Assembly: GCF_000803265.1 (NCBI RefSeq) | Contig: NW_014575400.1 | Location: 62,001-126,000, forward strand | From: Ordospora colligata OC4 | Taxonomy: Eukaryota; Microsporidia; Ordosporidae | Reading direction: 5' to 3' | DNA: 64,000 bases | Shown: positions 18,464-27,493 of the stretch, piece after piece | How positions within the stretch are numbered: the stretch's first letter is position 1 | Layout: each line of letters starts with the position of its first letter | Notes under the pieces: generated by a model | The model's database searches: none | Told to the model about the DNA's origin: nothing | The model's input: only the letters and a program-made list of their open reading frames with translations | Made by a program: the position numbers and the translations under genes

Positions 18464-19591
18464 TCATATCACAAACAAAACCTTCTCCTTCAATACACGT
18501 AGTCCAACACTGTTCCATTCCTTGTCTGTCATCCACACCTCCTTCATACAGTCAAGATTCGAAAATCTTTCCATGACTCCAAGAATCGCTTCATCCATTG
18601 GTTCTTCATACACAGTAATCTCAGCATGCACTCCAAATCTTTCAAAACATGCACTCAACTCATCTTCAGGTACCTCACATTCATTATGCTTAATCACCAT
18701 CACCTTGCTGCCTATCTTCTTGATCTTCTCCTTCGTTAGCACATAGCCCAGTCTTGCATAAATACGACTGCATAAATCTCCACTCTCGTCATACATCAGT
18801 ATGTGCATCTTAAAATGGTCATCACATCCTTCATGGCATTCTACATTCCCTGCATGTGCCTCATTAAAATGCTGTCTCATTATGTCCAGACACTCTCCTT
18901 TATAATCACACAAATCACACCAATAAACATTCTTCTCCTCAAATATTCGCACCTTGTTGAACTCATCTACAAAGTCAACGGAATCATGCAAAACAAACCC
19001 TTTGCTGCTTTCCCCACTCACACACATCGCATCAACAACCCAGAAGTCTTCAACAAAACTCACCGTACTGTATCTCTCATACATGTTTATCACCACACAA
19101 CTCGGTGAAACCACACATACCGCCTGCGACAAGCTGTAAGGCGTTACCAACACTCCTTTGAACGACAGAAGATTAATAAACAGATTACAAAGACCTAAGA
19201 GCTCAGTCCTGCTCAACAAGTCATGGAACACAACAGACACAAAAGATCTTTTTCTATCAATCCTAAGTCTTTCGGTTACTGCTACAATACGGTTCCCAAG
19301 CCATCCTAACCCCTCCTCAAGGCTTCCAAACCTGTCTATGCTAATATTCACAATATCAAAAAAACCTTCGATATCAACTGTCTCAGCCATATTATCCACA
19401 ATAAGTCGTCGTCCATACACTAGTACATGTATAATTGGTTCATCCGTTCTGTATCCAGCCATCCTATATTTCTCATTAACATAATACGATGCATCGGTTC
19501 TCATAAAATAGCTTTGCACATTCTTATTCGGCGTGGTGATCTGCTCAATCTTCGGCACCATGCACATCCTTGGCGTGTACTTGAGTGGCAT
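18464..19591 (-). CDS. ARP8: Actin-related protein ARP8-like with an internal zinc finger
   Basis: The protein has 375 residues. ARP8 is a nuclear actin-fold subunit of the INO80 chromatin remodeller. The central part (SRTELLGLCNLFI, GVLVTPYSLSQAVCVVSP, then VVINMYERYSTVSFVED) corresponds to ARP8's LL/GF-GIVVHQESVCATYG and CIVDVG..KTSVCCVEDG. The end (MKEVWMTDKEWNSVGLRVL) matches ARP8's ELWIYQREWQRFGVRMLRER closely. A C2H2-type finger (C225-x2-C228-x12-H241-x4-H246, in YWCDLCDYKGEC...HFNEAH) sits where ARP8 normally has an insertion. The actin ATP-binding motifs are largely lost. ATG 19591 is chosen because CCC lies directly before it; ATGs further upstream would overlap CDC37. Confidence 0.65.
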   Translation of the reverse strand: MPLKYTPRMCMVPKIEQITTPNKNVQSYFMRTDASYYVNEKYRMAGYRTDEPIIHVLVYGRRLIVDNMAETVDIEGFFDIVNISIDRFGSLEEGLGWLGNRIVAVTERLRIDRKRSFVSVVFHDLLSRTELLGLCNLFINLLSFKGVLVTPYSLSQAVCVVSPSCVVINMYERYSTVSFVEDFWVVDAMCVSGESSKGFVLHDSVDFVDEFNKVRIFEEKNVYWCDLCDYKGECLDIMRQHFNEAHAGNVECHEGCDDHFKMHILMYDESGDLCSRIYARLGYVLTKEKIKKIGSKVMVIKHNECEVPEDELSACFERFGVHAEITVYEEPMDEAILGVMERFSNLDCMKEVWMTDKEWNSVGLRVLKEKVLFVI

Positions 19592-19634
19592 GGGCTCAGG
19601 CACCAAACATCCAAAATCACATGTACCCCAGTGC

Positions 19635-19690
19635 ATGAAATATCCAGAAACAAACATGAAATATCCAGAAACAAACATGAAATATGCAGG
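19635..19690 (+). repeat. 21-bp tandem repeat duplicating the CDC37 start codon
   Basis: The unit atgaaatatccagaaacaaac occurs twice exactly (19635 and 19656), followed by the related atgaaatatgcagg at 19677. As 21 is a multiple of three, each copy keeps the frame and offers another ATG. Confidence 0.9.
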
Positions 19691-20303
19691 CGTTTGTTTA
19701 GAAAGCGATGATGATGAAGAAGTACATCCTAACATAGACGAAAAGAGCTTTAGAGAGTGGAGGAGACAACAGAGACAACAGAAACGAGCAGAACTTCAGA
19801 AAAGACTCGATGAAATAAACGCAATAGATACACATGACGAGGAGATTGAAGCAGAGAAGAAAGAGTTGCAGGACATACTAAAGCCACGCTATGTGTGTGT
19901 AGATTCTGGATCATTCACAATTCCAGAACCTCAGGAAGAAAGGGACTATTCATCAGAGCTCGAGCATCTGGTACAAAATTGCACTCTGGACAACTTTATT
20001 TCCATAATGAATACAAAAGTAATTGATATGGAAGAATTTGAGTGTTTGGTGTTGCATAACCTTGCTGAACAGATTAAGGAAGGAAACGACTTTGGTGGTG
20101 TTATTCTTTCTAAAATATCTCTGTATGTAAGATATGCACGCTCACATGGAAGAGAATTCCTTGAAAAGCTGCGTGCACAACTTACAAATGCAAAAATAAA
20201 GAAGCAGTTTGAAGAAGATTGTATTAGGGACTTTGAAGAGACAAAGCAAATGTTCCTAAATCAATTCGGCACACTCAACTCTACTCATGCAGATACATCT
20301 TGA
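19635..20303 (+). CDS. CDC37: Hsp90 co-chaperone CDC37
   Basis: The protein has 222 residues, less than half of yeast CDC37. CDC37 loads protein kinases onto Hsp90. The kinase-binding N-terminus is clear: ESDDDEEVHPNIDEKSFREW matches the family S-DDE-HPNID..S..RWR block, followed by a long charged helix (RRQQRQQKRAELQKRLDEI). The Hsp90-binding middle region appears shortened and the C-terminal domain is missing. Three in-frame ATGs occur at 19635, 19656 and 19677 in a 21-bp tandem repeat. The first has CCCC 7 nt upstream, so it is taken as the start, giving MKYPETN twice before the usual-looking MKYAGV. Confidence 0.85.
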   Translation: MKYPETNMKYPETNMKYAGVCLESDDDEEVHPNIDEKSFREWRRQQRQQKRAELQKRLDEINAIDTHDEEIEAEKKELQDILKPRYVCVDSGSFTIPEPQEERDYSSELEHLVQNCTLDNFISIMNTKVIDMEEFECLVLHNLAEQIKEGNDFGGVILSKISLYVRYARSHGREFLEKLRAQLTNAKIKKQFEEDCIRDFEETKQMFLNQFGTLNSTHADTS

Positions 20304-20410
20304 ATCATCAGCTGAACAGTTATTCCCGTAAATGCCTGTTCATCTAATTTAATAAAAATATATTTGAAGCACAATTCATCAACACTGTTTATTAAGAATC
20401 ATGTTTGTAA

Positions 20411-20851
20411 TCATTCGGTGCTCTTTTGCTTATGTGACTTCAATGTCTTGAATGACTTATAAACAAACTCATAGCAGCACGACACTAATGTGATTGCATA
20501 CAATCCCCATGCCTTGTTTGTGTAAAGAAGAAGAAACTTTACAAGCATAGATACAAACAGAAAGTCAAATGCAACACTTACATGTCCCTTTCCGCTCAGT
20601 GCAGTTCCAGAATTGACGAGTGTTTGTGTTTTTCCTTCTGAGCAGATCACCGGCGTAGAGATTCTGTACAGATAATAAATTGCAGCTCCCTCTGGAACAG
20701 ATCTAAGCAAATACATCACTGGTCTTATCTCGCCTTTTAACAAATACATTATAACCATACACACATTGTACAATGCGACACTCCTGAACAGAAGCTTCCT
20801 AGTGATTGCATTTTCCTCAAGTATCCGAATCTGTGCTTTGCTTCCTCGCAT
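20411..20851 (-). CDS. SND2: ER membrane protein SND2/TMEM208 (DUF788)
   Basis: The protein has 146 residues. SND2/TMEM208 acts in SRP-independent targeting of proteins to the ER. The N-terminus KAQIRILEENAITRKLLFRS matches the family K-x-x-I-x-E-E-N-x-x-T signature. About four hydrophobic helices follow, paired as two hairpins (about 25-45, 52-65, 95-110 and 115-135). The C-terminus is basic (KTLKSHKQK). Start ATG 20851 has CCCTGCAAA just upstream. With SEC62 in the same window, this suggests that post-translational ER import is retained. Confidence 0.75.
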   Translation of the reverse strand: MRGSKAQIRILEENAITRKLLFRSVALYNVCMVIMYLLKGEIRPVMYLLRSVPEGAAIYYLYRISTPVICSEGKTQTLVNSGTALSGKGHVSVAFDFLFVSMLVKFLLLYTNKAWGLYAITLVSCCYEFVYKSFKTLKSHKQKSTE

Positions 20852-20979
20852 TTTGCAGGGCTATGTCAGTATCTTTCTGATTTCCAAATCAGTGGGCCAT
20901 TTATCATAACCTATTATGTCACTTATCACGTCTACTACATCATAAATTACTCTGTTTTCATTATAATTGCTTATTTATC

Positions 20980-21381
20980 TTATATGTAGCTGCCTCCTTC
21001 TTGTGACGTAAACACTTCAATCTCTTCATTTCCAGAAAACCCGAGGTCATCAGGCGTCATTCCAAGATCTCGGAGGTTCTTTCCATTGTGCACCATTCTG
21101 AACTCCTCACTGCTCTTTCCAACATTCTTTGAAAACGCCTCCAGTACTTTCCTGAACGTTACATTCCTCTTGACCTTGAAAACAAGTGCCGTTCCGTCAG
21201 GATCCGTCAATCTCAGGACAATCTTCTTCGAATCGCCTCCACTTTTGCATTTACTTGCATCCTTTCCAAAATCATAGGATACCATGGGCTTCTGCTTCGT
21301 GCATCTTTTGCCAAAAACATCCACTTCTCGAATGCTATCAATATGTCTCTCCAATCCTCCCCAATATTCATCTTTACACAT
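20980..21381 (-). CDS. SMT3: SUMO (Smt3-like) ubiquitin-fold modifier
   Basis: The protein has 133 residues. The C-terminal 80 form a beta-grasp domain: KKIVLRLTDPDGTALVFKVK, the helix FRKVLEAFSKNVG, then EFRMVHNGKNLRDLGMTPDDLG and EEIEVFTSQEGG. It ends EGG-SYI, so a protease would cut after the Gly-Gly pair as in SUMO precursors. SUMO is attached to lysines of nuclear proteins. The N-terminal tail, about 52 residues, is longer than the usual 15-20 and contains Cys and basic residues. A Rad60-type SUMO-like domain is the alternative, but the terminal GG with a short tail favours SUMO itself. The start at ATG 21381 replaces a non-ATG extension. Confidence 0.75.
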   Translation of the reverse strand: MCKDEYWGGLERHIDSIREVDVFGKRCTKQKPMVSYDFGKDASKCKSGGDSKKIVLRLTDPDGTALVFKVKRNVTFRKVLEAFSKNVGKSSEEFRMVHNGKNLRDLGMTPDDLGFSGNEEIEVFTSQEGGSYI

Positions 21382-21390
21382 CAAGCTCTG

Positions 21391-22083
21391 TTATCCTTTT
21401 GTTTGCTTTCTTTGCTCTTGTAGTTGGTAAAGCGTTGTCATACTTGTATAATAGGCTGCATCATTGTCCACATGCAAAGCAATGTACTCATCGGTTCTTT
21501 GAGGAATACATGTAAGAATTTTGCCATTAGTCATCAATGCCTTTGCAAAAAGACTGGATGATTCATCCTGCTCAATGCTGAATGTGCATTCTGTGAGTTC
21601 CGTGCATGCAGACTGAACAATCACGCTTTTTGCATTTGTATCTGGAAACAGATCATAAACTGCCTCAACCTTGATGCTCTTGTTTGTAGGATGCACTATT
21701 GTGTTGACATCCTCAAAAGACTCCTGTATGTACTTCTGGTAATCAAATATCTTGCTCATCCTTATCTTCAGTCTTTCTCTTTCAAATATCTCATTTTTAT
21801 TTTCATTAGTCCCTATGCATTCTTCTGTCTTTTCATGTACTTCATCCATGTCTTTCATTACCAACTCCATAAAGTCAATGTCAAGTGCATCAAGAAGATC
21901 TGTGTGCAGCTGCTTTGGAACTATATGATCAAGGCTTGCGTCAAATGATGTAAAGTCTCGCTTTATCTCTGGATCAATGTAGCACATCCCAGGAATTGGT
22001 GCTGGCGGTGCATTTGCCCAGCACACCTCCTGCTCAAGCATTCTTTCAATTTCTGCCGGCTCCATCAAAGGCCATCCTATCAT
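21391..22083 (-). CDS. PAF1: PAF1 complex subunit PAF1 (probable)
   Basis: The protein has 230 residues, about half the yeast length. PAF1 is a scaffold of the RNA polymerase II elongation complex that promotes histone modification. Matching landmarks, in order: a Pro-rich N-terminal stretch with YIDPE, a region VHPTNKSIKVEAVYDLFPDT that parallels yeast WQHPVKKGVKMVKKWDLLPDT, and a final AAYYTSMTTLYQLQEQRKQ that parallels IAYYKPLRSKIELRRRR. The acidic C-terminal tail is gone. The order of these blocks supports the call although overall identity is low. It ends 9 bp before the SUMO start on the same strand. Confidence 0.6.
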   Translation of the reverse strand: MIGWPLMEPAEIERMLEQEVCWANAPPAPIPGMCYIDPEIKRDFTSFDASLDHIVPKQLHTDLLDALDIDFMELVMKDMDEVHEKTEECIGTNENKNEIFERERLKIRMSKIFDYQKYIQESFEDVNTIVHPTNKSIKVEAVYDLFPDTNAKSVIVQSACTELTECTFSIEQDESSSLFAKALMTNGKILTCIPQRTDEYIALHVDNDAAYYTSMTTLYQLQEQRKQTKG

Positions 22084-22362
22084 GAGCTTTTGTACAGTTT
22101 ATGTGATAAAACCCAATTTGCAAACAATCTTGCATAAAATATCACTTACAAATATACAGATTTAATTCAAGCAAATAAAAGCGCTTGTTACAGCAATATT
22201 AATGCATAATATTCAGTAGAATGTAACAATTCATGCATAATACTCTGTATACTTTAACAATGCATAAGTATAATTTTGAGTAGAATTAACAATAGATTCA
22301 AAATTATATGAACATTTATGGGGAAATTAACAGAAACAGAACATACATTATATGAAAATACC

Positions 22363-22600
22363 GGCTGCTGGAGAGTAGTCTGAATTGGGTTACAGCACAT
22401 CGCTGCCTTTCGAGTTTGACTATTCGCACTAAGACACCGTCCACTTTCCAAACTCGCCATGCTCATTCCTTCCGGTCACATAGCAAGTGTATTTTTCTGT
22501 TAGGAACGGCTCCTGGCATTAACCAGGCACCCTCTCGGCACATGTCTCATCTCAGACCTTCCCAAGGGCATCTGCCCCTAATCGAAAGCTTCCAGCCGCC
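22363..22600 (-). ncRNA. RPR1: RNase P RNA
   Basis: The minus strand carries the universal RNase P core. GCCCTTGGGAAGGTCTGAGA (conserved region I; human CCCUUGGGAAGGUCUGAGA) lies near the 5' end and AACCCAATTCAGACTACTCT (conserved region V; human AACCCAAUUCAGACUACUCU) near the 3' end. GTCTGA and TCAGAC of these pair as helix P4. The outer helix P1 forms between GGCGGCTGGA at the 5' end and TCCAGCAGCC at the 3' end, 9 of 10 pairs, which sets the limits at about 238 nt (human 340). A TTTT run just past the 3' end fits RNA polymerase III termination, and TAAATTTTTA lies about 20-30 nt upstream as a possible TATA element. It cleaves tRNA 5' leaders. It is divergent from SMC4. Confidence 0.93.
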
Positions 22601-22656
22601 AGCAAGGGCTGTACACTGTAAAAATTTATGTCAAAACACACAGGGATGCCTAAGCC

Positions 22657-25600
22657 ATGGATCTGAGATTAGAGTCTGTGACTGTTCACAACTTCAAGAG
22701 TTACAGAGGAACGCACGTAGTGGATGGGTTAGACCCTGGATTTACAGCGATAATTGGGCCAAATGGATCAGGTAAGAGTAACATCATTGATGGAATCCTG
22801 TTTGTGCTTGGATTTCGTGCAAAGAAGATGCGACATTCGTCTTTAAGGGAGCTGATATACAATGGAGAGCACAGGGAGGATATGTGCTATGTGGAGCTGA
22901 AGTTCAACAAGTTTACGATCAGAAGAGAAGCTTACCAGTCGCGGAAGTCGAGATACCTTGTTGATGGCGACGAAAGGAGCACTGCGGAAGTTGCAGGGCT
23001 GTTGAGCAGCGAGGGTGTGGACATGGAGCATAATAGGTTTCTGATACTGCAGGGGGAGATTGAAAGTATTGCAATGATGAAGCCAGTTAATGAAGGACTG
23101 CTTGAGTACATGGAGGATGTAATTGGAACAAGTAAATACAAGGCTGATATTAAGGAAGGCGAGGAAGAAATGAAGAAGTGTATAAATGAGTACGAAGGAA
23201 AAGCGGCGATGTTAAGTTTTTATATGAAGGAATATGAGCATGTTGAGAGAAGAAAACAGGAGGGGATGAGAGCTGTTGAGGAGAGACTGAAATATCTAAG
23301 TCACAGCAGAGATTTGCACATGCTAAATGCAGAGGTAGGACGAAGAAGAATCCATAGGCTACAGATAGAGAGAGAAGAAGTACAGAGTGCAATTGAGCAA
23401 CTGATAGCCAGAATTGAAGAAAATAAACATGTGTTGAGCAATATGGATAAGGATACAGTAAATGCAAGCAGAAAGACACGTGATGTAGAGTGCAAATATG
23501 TAGAGATACGAAGGGTATATCGGAAGGAGGAAAGAGAGAATAGAATGATTGAAGATGAAATGAAGATGCTACAGAAGCGGATTGTTGAGTTGAACAACCA
23601 GATTGAGGAAGCGAAGAAGATGGATGCGATTAGACAAATAAAAGAAGCAGAGTACAAAGTAGAGATGAAGAACAACGAAATGGAGATCAAGAGTAGTGGA
23701 AAAGAAGCGAGTTTGATTAGGAAGGAGATTCAAGAAGAGCAACGCAATGCAGAGATGAAGTCCAAAGAAAAGATTGAAAAAATAAAAGAAGCAGAAGCAA
23801 GCCTAATGCAGGCACTGAAGAAAAAAGAGGAAGTATGTAAAGTTTTTAGAAGATATGAGGAACGAATGGAACAGTTAGGATATCGCAAGCGTGACTTTGA
23901 GAAGAAAATCAACGACATTGATGTAAAGATGGAGAAGATTGAGGGATGCAAAGTGAGTGGAAACAAAGATGAATCACAAGTGAAGACAGAGATAGAAGAA
24001 GTGGAAAGGGATATTGAGAAGACACGAAGAGAGATTGGAAAGAGGATGCAGAGAGCATCTGAATATAAGGAGAATATGGAAAGTGAAAGCAAAGAAAAGG
24101 AGATTTTTGAAAAGGTCAAGAATATTCCTGGGGTGCATGGGAGGCTTCGTGATATTGGAGGGGTTGATGCAAAGTATGCTAAGGCGCTATTTGCAGCAGG
24201 CAAGGGGCTTGGAGGGATTGTTGTCGACAACACAAGCACTGCAGAGAGATGTGTAGCGGAGATAAAGAGATTAGGTGTTGGAAGAGGGATGTTTATGATT
24301 GTTGATAGGATGGGAGAGATGCCAGTGCTTAGAGATGAAGGAGTTTTATACATGTGTTCACTTGTTGAATGTAAGGAAGAGTTTAAGAAATGTTTTTACT
24401 TTGTGTTGAAGGATACTGTTGTTTGTGATGATCTTGAGGCAGCAGAGCGTATTGCATTTGGAAGACAACGGCGAAGGGTTGTTACACTTGATGGGAAGTT
24501 GATTGAGAAGAGTGGAGTGATGAGTGGAGGAAAGCGAGGAGGAAAAGCAAAAGAGACCGGAGATATTGAGCAGGCATATGAGAAGATGAATGAATTGAGG
24601 AACAAATTGATTAAAGAGTTATGCGCGATTAAGAATGCCAAGGAACGGGAAATGCTTGAAAGACAGCGTAAGAAGTATGTTACAGAGAATGAGATTGTGT
24701 GTAGAGAAATGAGGAGTGTTGGTGGAGTTGATGAAAAAAAGGAAGTGGAGCTTGTTAATTCTGAATTAGAAGACATTAAGAAAAAGATCTGTGTGTTGAG
24801 GAAAGAGGTTGAAGGGTTAATACCTGACTATGTAGTGAAGAATAAAGAACGGTTGACTCAGTTGAATGCAAAGATTGAGGGGTATGAAAGAAGGAATGTT
24901 GAACTGAAGATGTGGATGTCTGAGATAGAACAAGGAAATGTTATAGATAAGGAAGAAGAGATGAGAAAGATTAACAAGCGGATGAGCGAGATAAGGCTGA
25001 AGGATGTATCTGAGATCAAAAGTGAGATGCAGAGGAGCCAAAATGAGTACAATCGCAATGTTGCAGAGCAGAGAAGACTAGAAGAACAGATGAATGCATT
25101 GCGTATGGAGATGAAGAATGGATATGACAGTGAGATTAAGCTGAAGAATAGGATGGAGGATATAGCAGATGGAATTGAAGATAGTTTAAAGCAGGTGAAT
25201 GAAGGAGAAAAGCATGCAATTAAGATCTGTTCTGAAATGAAGGTTTATGGAGATGTGATTGGCAGCATTGCAGAGCCATTGAGTGGTTTAGATATGATAG
25301 ATGATGAGAGTGTAGAAAGGATGAGGAAGAAGCTGGGAGGAGTGGTTGCGAAGATGAATGGAGTTGTAATGAGCGAGATAGATTGCGAGGTGCTTAAGGA
25401 GTATGAGAGTGTTAGGAATGAGTATGTGAAAGCAAGAGATGAGTGTGAAGGAATGAAGAAGAAGATGGAAGGAATAAGAAGTAGGATTGAAGGGATGAAG
25501 AAGAGGAGACTAGATGAGTTTCTTGATGGGTTGAGACAGATATCTAAGAGCTTGAAGGAGATATATAAGGAAATAACGTATGGAGGAAATGCGGAGCTAG

Positions 25601-25974
25601 AGTTGGTTGATCATCTTGATCCGTTTAGTGAAGGAGTTGTGCTGAGTGTCATGCCACCGAAGAAGAGTTGGAAGAGCGTTAGCAAGCTTAGTGGAGGAGA
25701 GAAGACGCTTAGTAGTCTTGCACTGATTTTTGCGTTGCACAGATACAAGCCATCCCCGTTCTATGTGATGGATGAGATTGATGCAGCACTTGATTATAGG
25801 AATGTGAGTGTGGTTTCGAACTACATAAAGGAGATGTCTGCGACTGCACAGTTTGTAGTGATAAGCCTGAGGAGTGATATGTTTGAGCTTAGCAATACGC
25901 TAGTGGGTGTGTATAAGACAGAGAATGTGTCTAAGTTTTTGGTTGTTGATGTTGGGAAGCTCAGCATTAGTTGA
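22657..25974 (+). CDS. SMC4: Condensin ATPase SMC4
   Basis: The protein has 1105 residues (yeast 1418), with shortened arms. SMC4 pairs with SMC2 in condensin to compact chromosomes. The N-terminal half has Walker A GPNGSGKSN (about 34-42) and the SMC4-specific stretch LILQGEIESIAMMKP...EYMEDVIGT. Coiled coils follow to a hinge near 490-610 (VHGRLRDIGGVDAKYAKAL). The C-terminal half has signature KLSGGEKTL (about 1010) and Walker B FYVMDEIDAALD (about 1035). The ILQGE.E.IAMMKP segment separates SMC4 from the other SMC classes. The start at ATG 22657 is 56 bp from the 5' end of the RNase P RNA gene. Confidence 0.95.
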   Translation: MDLRLESVTVHNFKSYRGTHVVDGLDPGFTAIIGPNGSGKSNIIDGILFVLGFRAKKMRHSSLRELIYNGEHREDMCYVELKFNKFTIRREAYQSRKSRYLVDGDERSTAEVAGLLSSEGVDMEHNRFLILQGEIESIAMMKPVNEGLLEYMEDVIGTSKYKADIKEGEEEMKKCINEYEGKAAMLSFYMKEYEHVERRKQEGMRAVEERLKYLSHSRDLHMLNAEVGRRRIHRLQIEREEVQSAIEQLIARIEENKHVLSNMDKDTVNASRKTRDVECKYVEIRRVYRKEERENRMIEDEMKMLQKRIVELNNQIEEAKKMDAIRQIKEAEYKVEMKNNEMEIKSSGKEASLIRKEIQEEQRNAEMKSKEKIEKIKEAEASLMQALKKKEEVCKVFRRYEERMEQLGYRKRDFEKKINDIDVKMEKIEGCKVSGNKDESQVKTEIEEVERDIEKTRREIGKRMQRASEYKENMESESKEKEIFEKVKNIPGVHGRLRDIGGVDAKYAKALFAAGKGLGGIVVDNTSTAERCVAEIKRLGVGRGMFMIVDRMGEMPVLRDEGVLYMCSLVECKEEFKKCFYFVLKDTVVCDDLEAAERIAFGRQRRRVVTLDGKLIEKSGVMSGGKRGGKAKETGDIEQAYEKMNELRNKLIKELCAIKNAKEREMLERQRKKYVTENEIVCREMRSVGGVDEKKEVELVNSELEDIKKKICVLRKEVEGLIPDYVVKNKERLTQLNAKIEGYERRNVELKMWMSEIEQGNVIDKEEEMRKINKRMSEIRLKDVSEIKSEMQRSQNEYNRNVAEQRRLEEQMNALRMEMKNGYDSEIKLKNRMEDIADGIEDSLKQVNEGEKHAIKICSEMKVYGDVIGSIAEPLSGLDMIDDESVERMRKKLGGVVAKMNGVVMSEIDCEVLKEYESVRNEYVKARDECEGMKKKMEGIRSRIEGMKKRRLDEFLDGLRQISKSLKEIYKEITYGGNAELELVDHLDPFSEGVVLSVMPPKKSWKSVSKLSGGEKTLSSLALIFALHRYKPSPFYVMDEIDAALDYRNVSVVSNYIKEMSATAQFVVISLRSDMFELSNTLVGVYKTENVSKFLVVDVGKLSIS

Positions 25975-26271
25975 TTATTAGATTATTAGTTGGATAGTTG
26001 AATAATAGCTGAGTAGTGTAGTTCGTTCAGGATTATCTGAATAATAGCTCAGAATTAACTCAACAGTTGATTGTTAACTCTTCACTACTGAATATTAGTT
26101 GGATAGTAACTGGATAGTTGATTATTAGCTGAGTGGTACTTAAATATTAACTCAATTGTTAATCATTAGCTCAACATTTAATTGTTAGTTCATCACTACT
26201 GAAAGTTAATCATTAATTCAACATTAACTTGGTATTAACTCAACTGTTAATCATTAAATGTGTTAAATTGA
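25975..26271. repeat. Intergenic region of diffuse repeated words
   Basis: A 297-bp AT-rich gap built mostly from variants of ttagttggatagt, ttaactcaa-tgttaatcatta and tcactactgaa, in irregular order. No gene or RNA is visible. Confidence 0.55.
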
Positions 26272-27459
26272 ATGTTCTTTAGTTACAAGTCCTTATTCAT
26301 GGGCTGCTTGATGGAAAAGCACACGCAACCGTTTTTGCATTTTGTACAGGATGAGTTTCTGAATACTAATGTGTTTGAAAAAGTGAAGAAGATTCATGTA
26401 AACTGTATGTTTAATGAGAAGCACACTGATCTCTTTAGGTTTCTGCAGACAGATGATCTGAAGAGTCGGGATGATCTTGAAGAGTTTAGAAGCTGTGTGA
26501 TGGACGCACTTAGTGAAGTGGTAGATACCAAAGGTGGATGGATAGATCTTTTTGGATCGTACTACAGAGCAGGAGATTATCTACTGTGCCATGATGACAG
26601 AACTGAGCATAGAAAGTATGCATTTGTGTACTATTTAGAAGATCATGCATCTGGAAGTCTTATTTTGTATGAAAATGATGCAATGAGTGTTTCTAAGAAG
26701 ATAGATGTAAGAGCAAATCGACTGATAGTGTTTGAGGTATCTGAGATTTCATTTCATGAAGTGGAGTATTGTGAGGAAAATGGCAGAAGGACGTTTACTG
26801 GATGGTTGAGCTTTGAAGATGTGAGCATGCATGAAGAATTACCTGTGATAAATATGAATGTTCCTAGGAATCAAGATGTGTTTTCACTTGATATTGATTT
26901 TGAATCAAGCACGATTGTGTTCTATCCAGGGATGGAGTATGACTTTGGAAGTGTGGATAAGCATGTTGAAGGGCCGTTCTATTCGCGCAGAGTTGAACGC
27001 CTTGTGGTACAGCAGATGGTGGTGCCTGAGGTTGATGGATGGGTGTTATTTGATGCAGGCATATACCATTTCAGAGTGGGAGATTACATTCTGCTGAATG
27101 ACAGATGCAACTCAATCAGCGATGGTGTATGCGATGTATATTTCATGGAGATTAGGAATGATCAGTTTAGCTGTAAGCTTAGTAATTATGAATGTAATGA
27201 ATTTAACAAAAATATATCGAATGATGACTGTAATGGACTTAACAATAGTCAATCAAATGATGAATGTGATCTGGATTTTAGTAATCCAAGTAATCCAATA
27301 AAGTACCTGGACAGTGAAGGAAGATGCGTTTATGGCATTCCAATCAAGAACAAAAGCATGTTTGCAATCAATCGCTGTGGACTCTCGATATTTGTGCAGC
27401 GATGCACACAAGAGTTTCACCTTGCACATTTCATCTATATGCAGAAGAACACTGAATAA
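26272..27459 (+). CDS. TPA1: Prolyl dihydroxylase OGFOD1/TPA1
   Basis: The protein has 395 residues. Members of this family are iron/2-oxoglutarate dioxygenases that hydroxylate a proline of ribosomal protein uS12 and affect translation accuracy and termination. The catalytic N-terminal domain has GSYYRAGDYLLCHDD with the HxD metal pair (H107, D109), the distal His in SFHEV (H162) and the 2-oxoglutarate Arg in GRR (172-173). Between them lie YVYYL-type and GSL.LY blocks typical of OGFOD1. A second, non-catalytic double-stranded beta-helix follows. It contains an Asn/Cys-rich insertion near 305-345, with SN-x-E/D-C-N repeated about three times. Start ATG 26272; ATGs at codons 10 and 14 are alternatives. 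Confidence 0.85.
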   Translation: MFFSYKSLFMGCLMEKHTQPFLHFVQDEFLNTNVFEKVKKIHVNCMFNEKHTDLFRFLQTDDLKSRDDLEEFRSCVMDALSEVVDTKGGWIDLFGSYYRAGDYLLCHDDRTEHRKYAFVYYLEDHASGSLILYENDAMSVSKKIDVRANRLIVFEVSEISFHEVEYCEENGRRTFTGWLSFEDVSMHEELPVINMNVPRNQDVFSLDIDFESSTIVFYPGMEYDFGSVDKHVEGPFYSRRVERLVVQQMVVPEVDGWVLFDAGIYHFRVGDYILLNDRCNSISDGVCDVYFMEIRNDQFSCKLSNYECNEFNKNISNDDCNGLNNSQSNDECDLDFSNPSNPIKYLDSEGRCVYGIPIKNKSMFAINRCGLSIFVQRCTQEFHLAHFIYMQKNTE

Positions 27460-27493
27460 AAGCGTTATACAAATTCAAATACATCAGGCTGGT

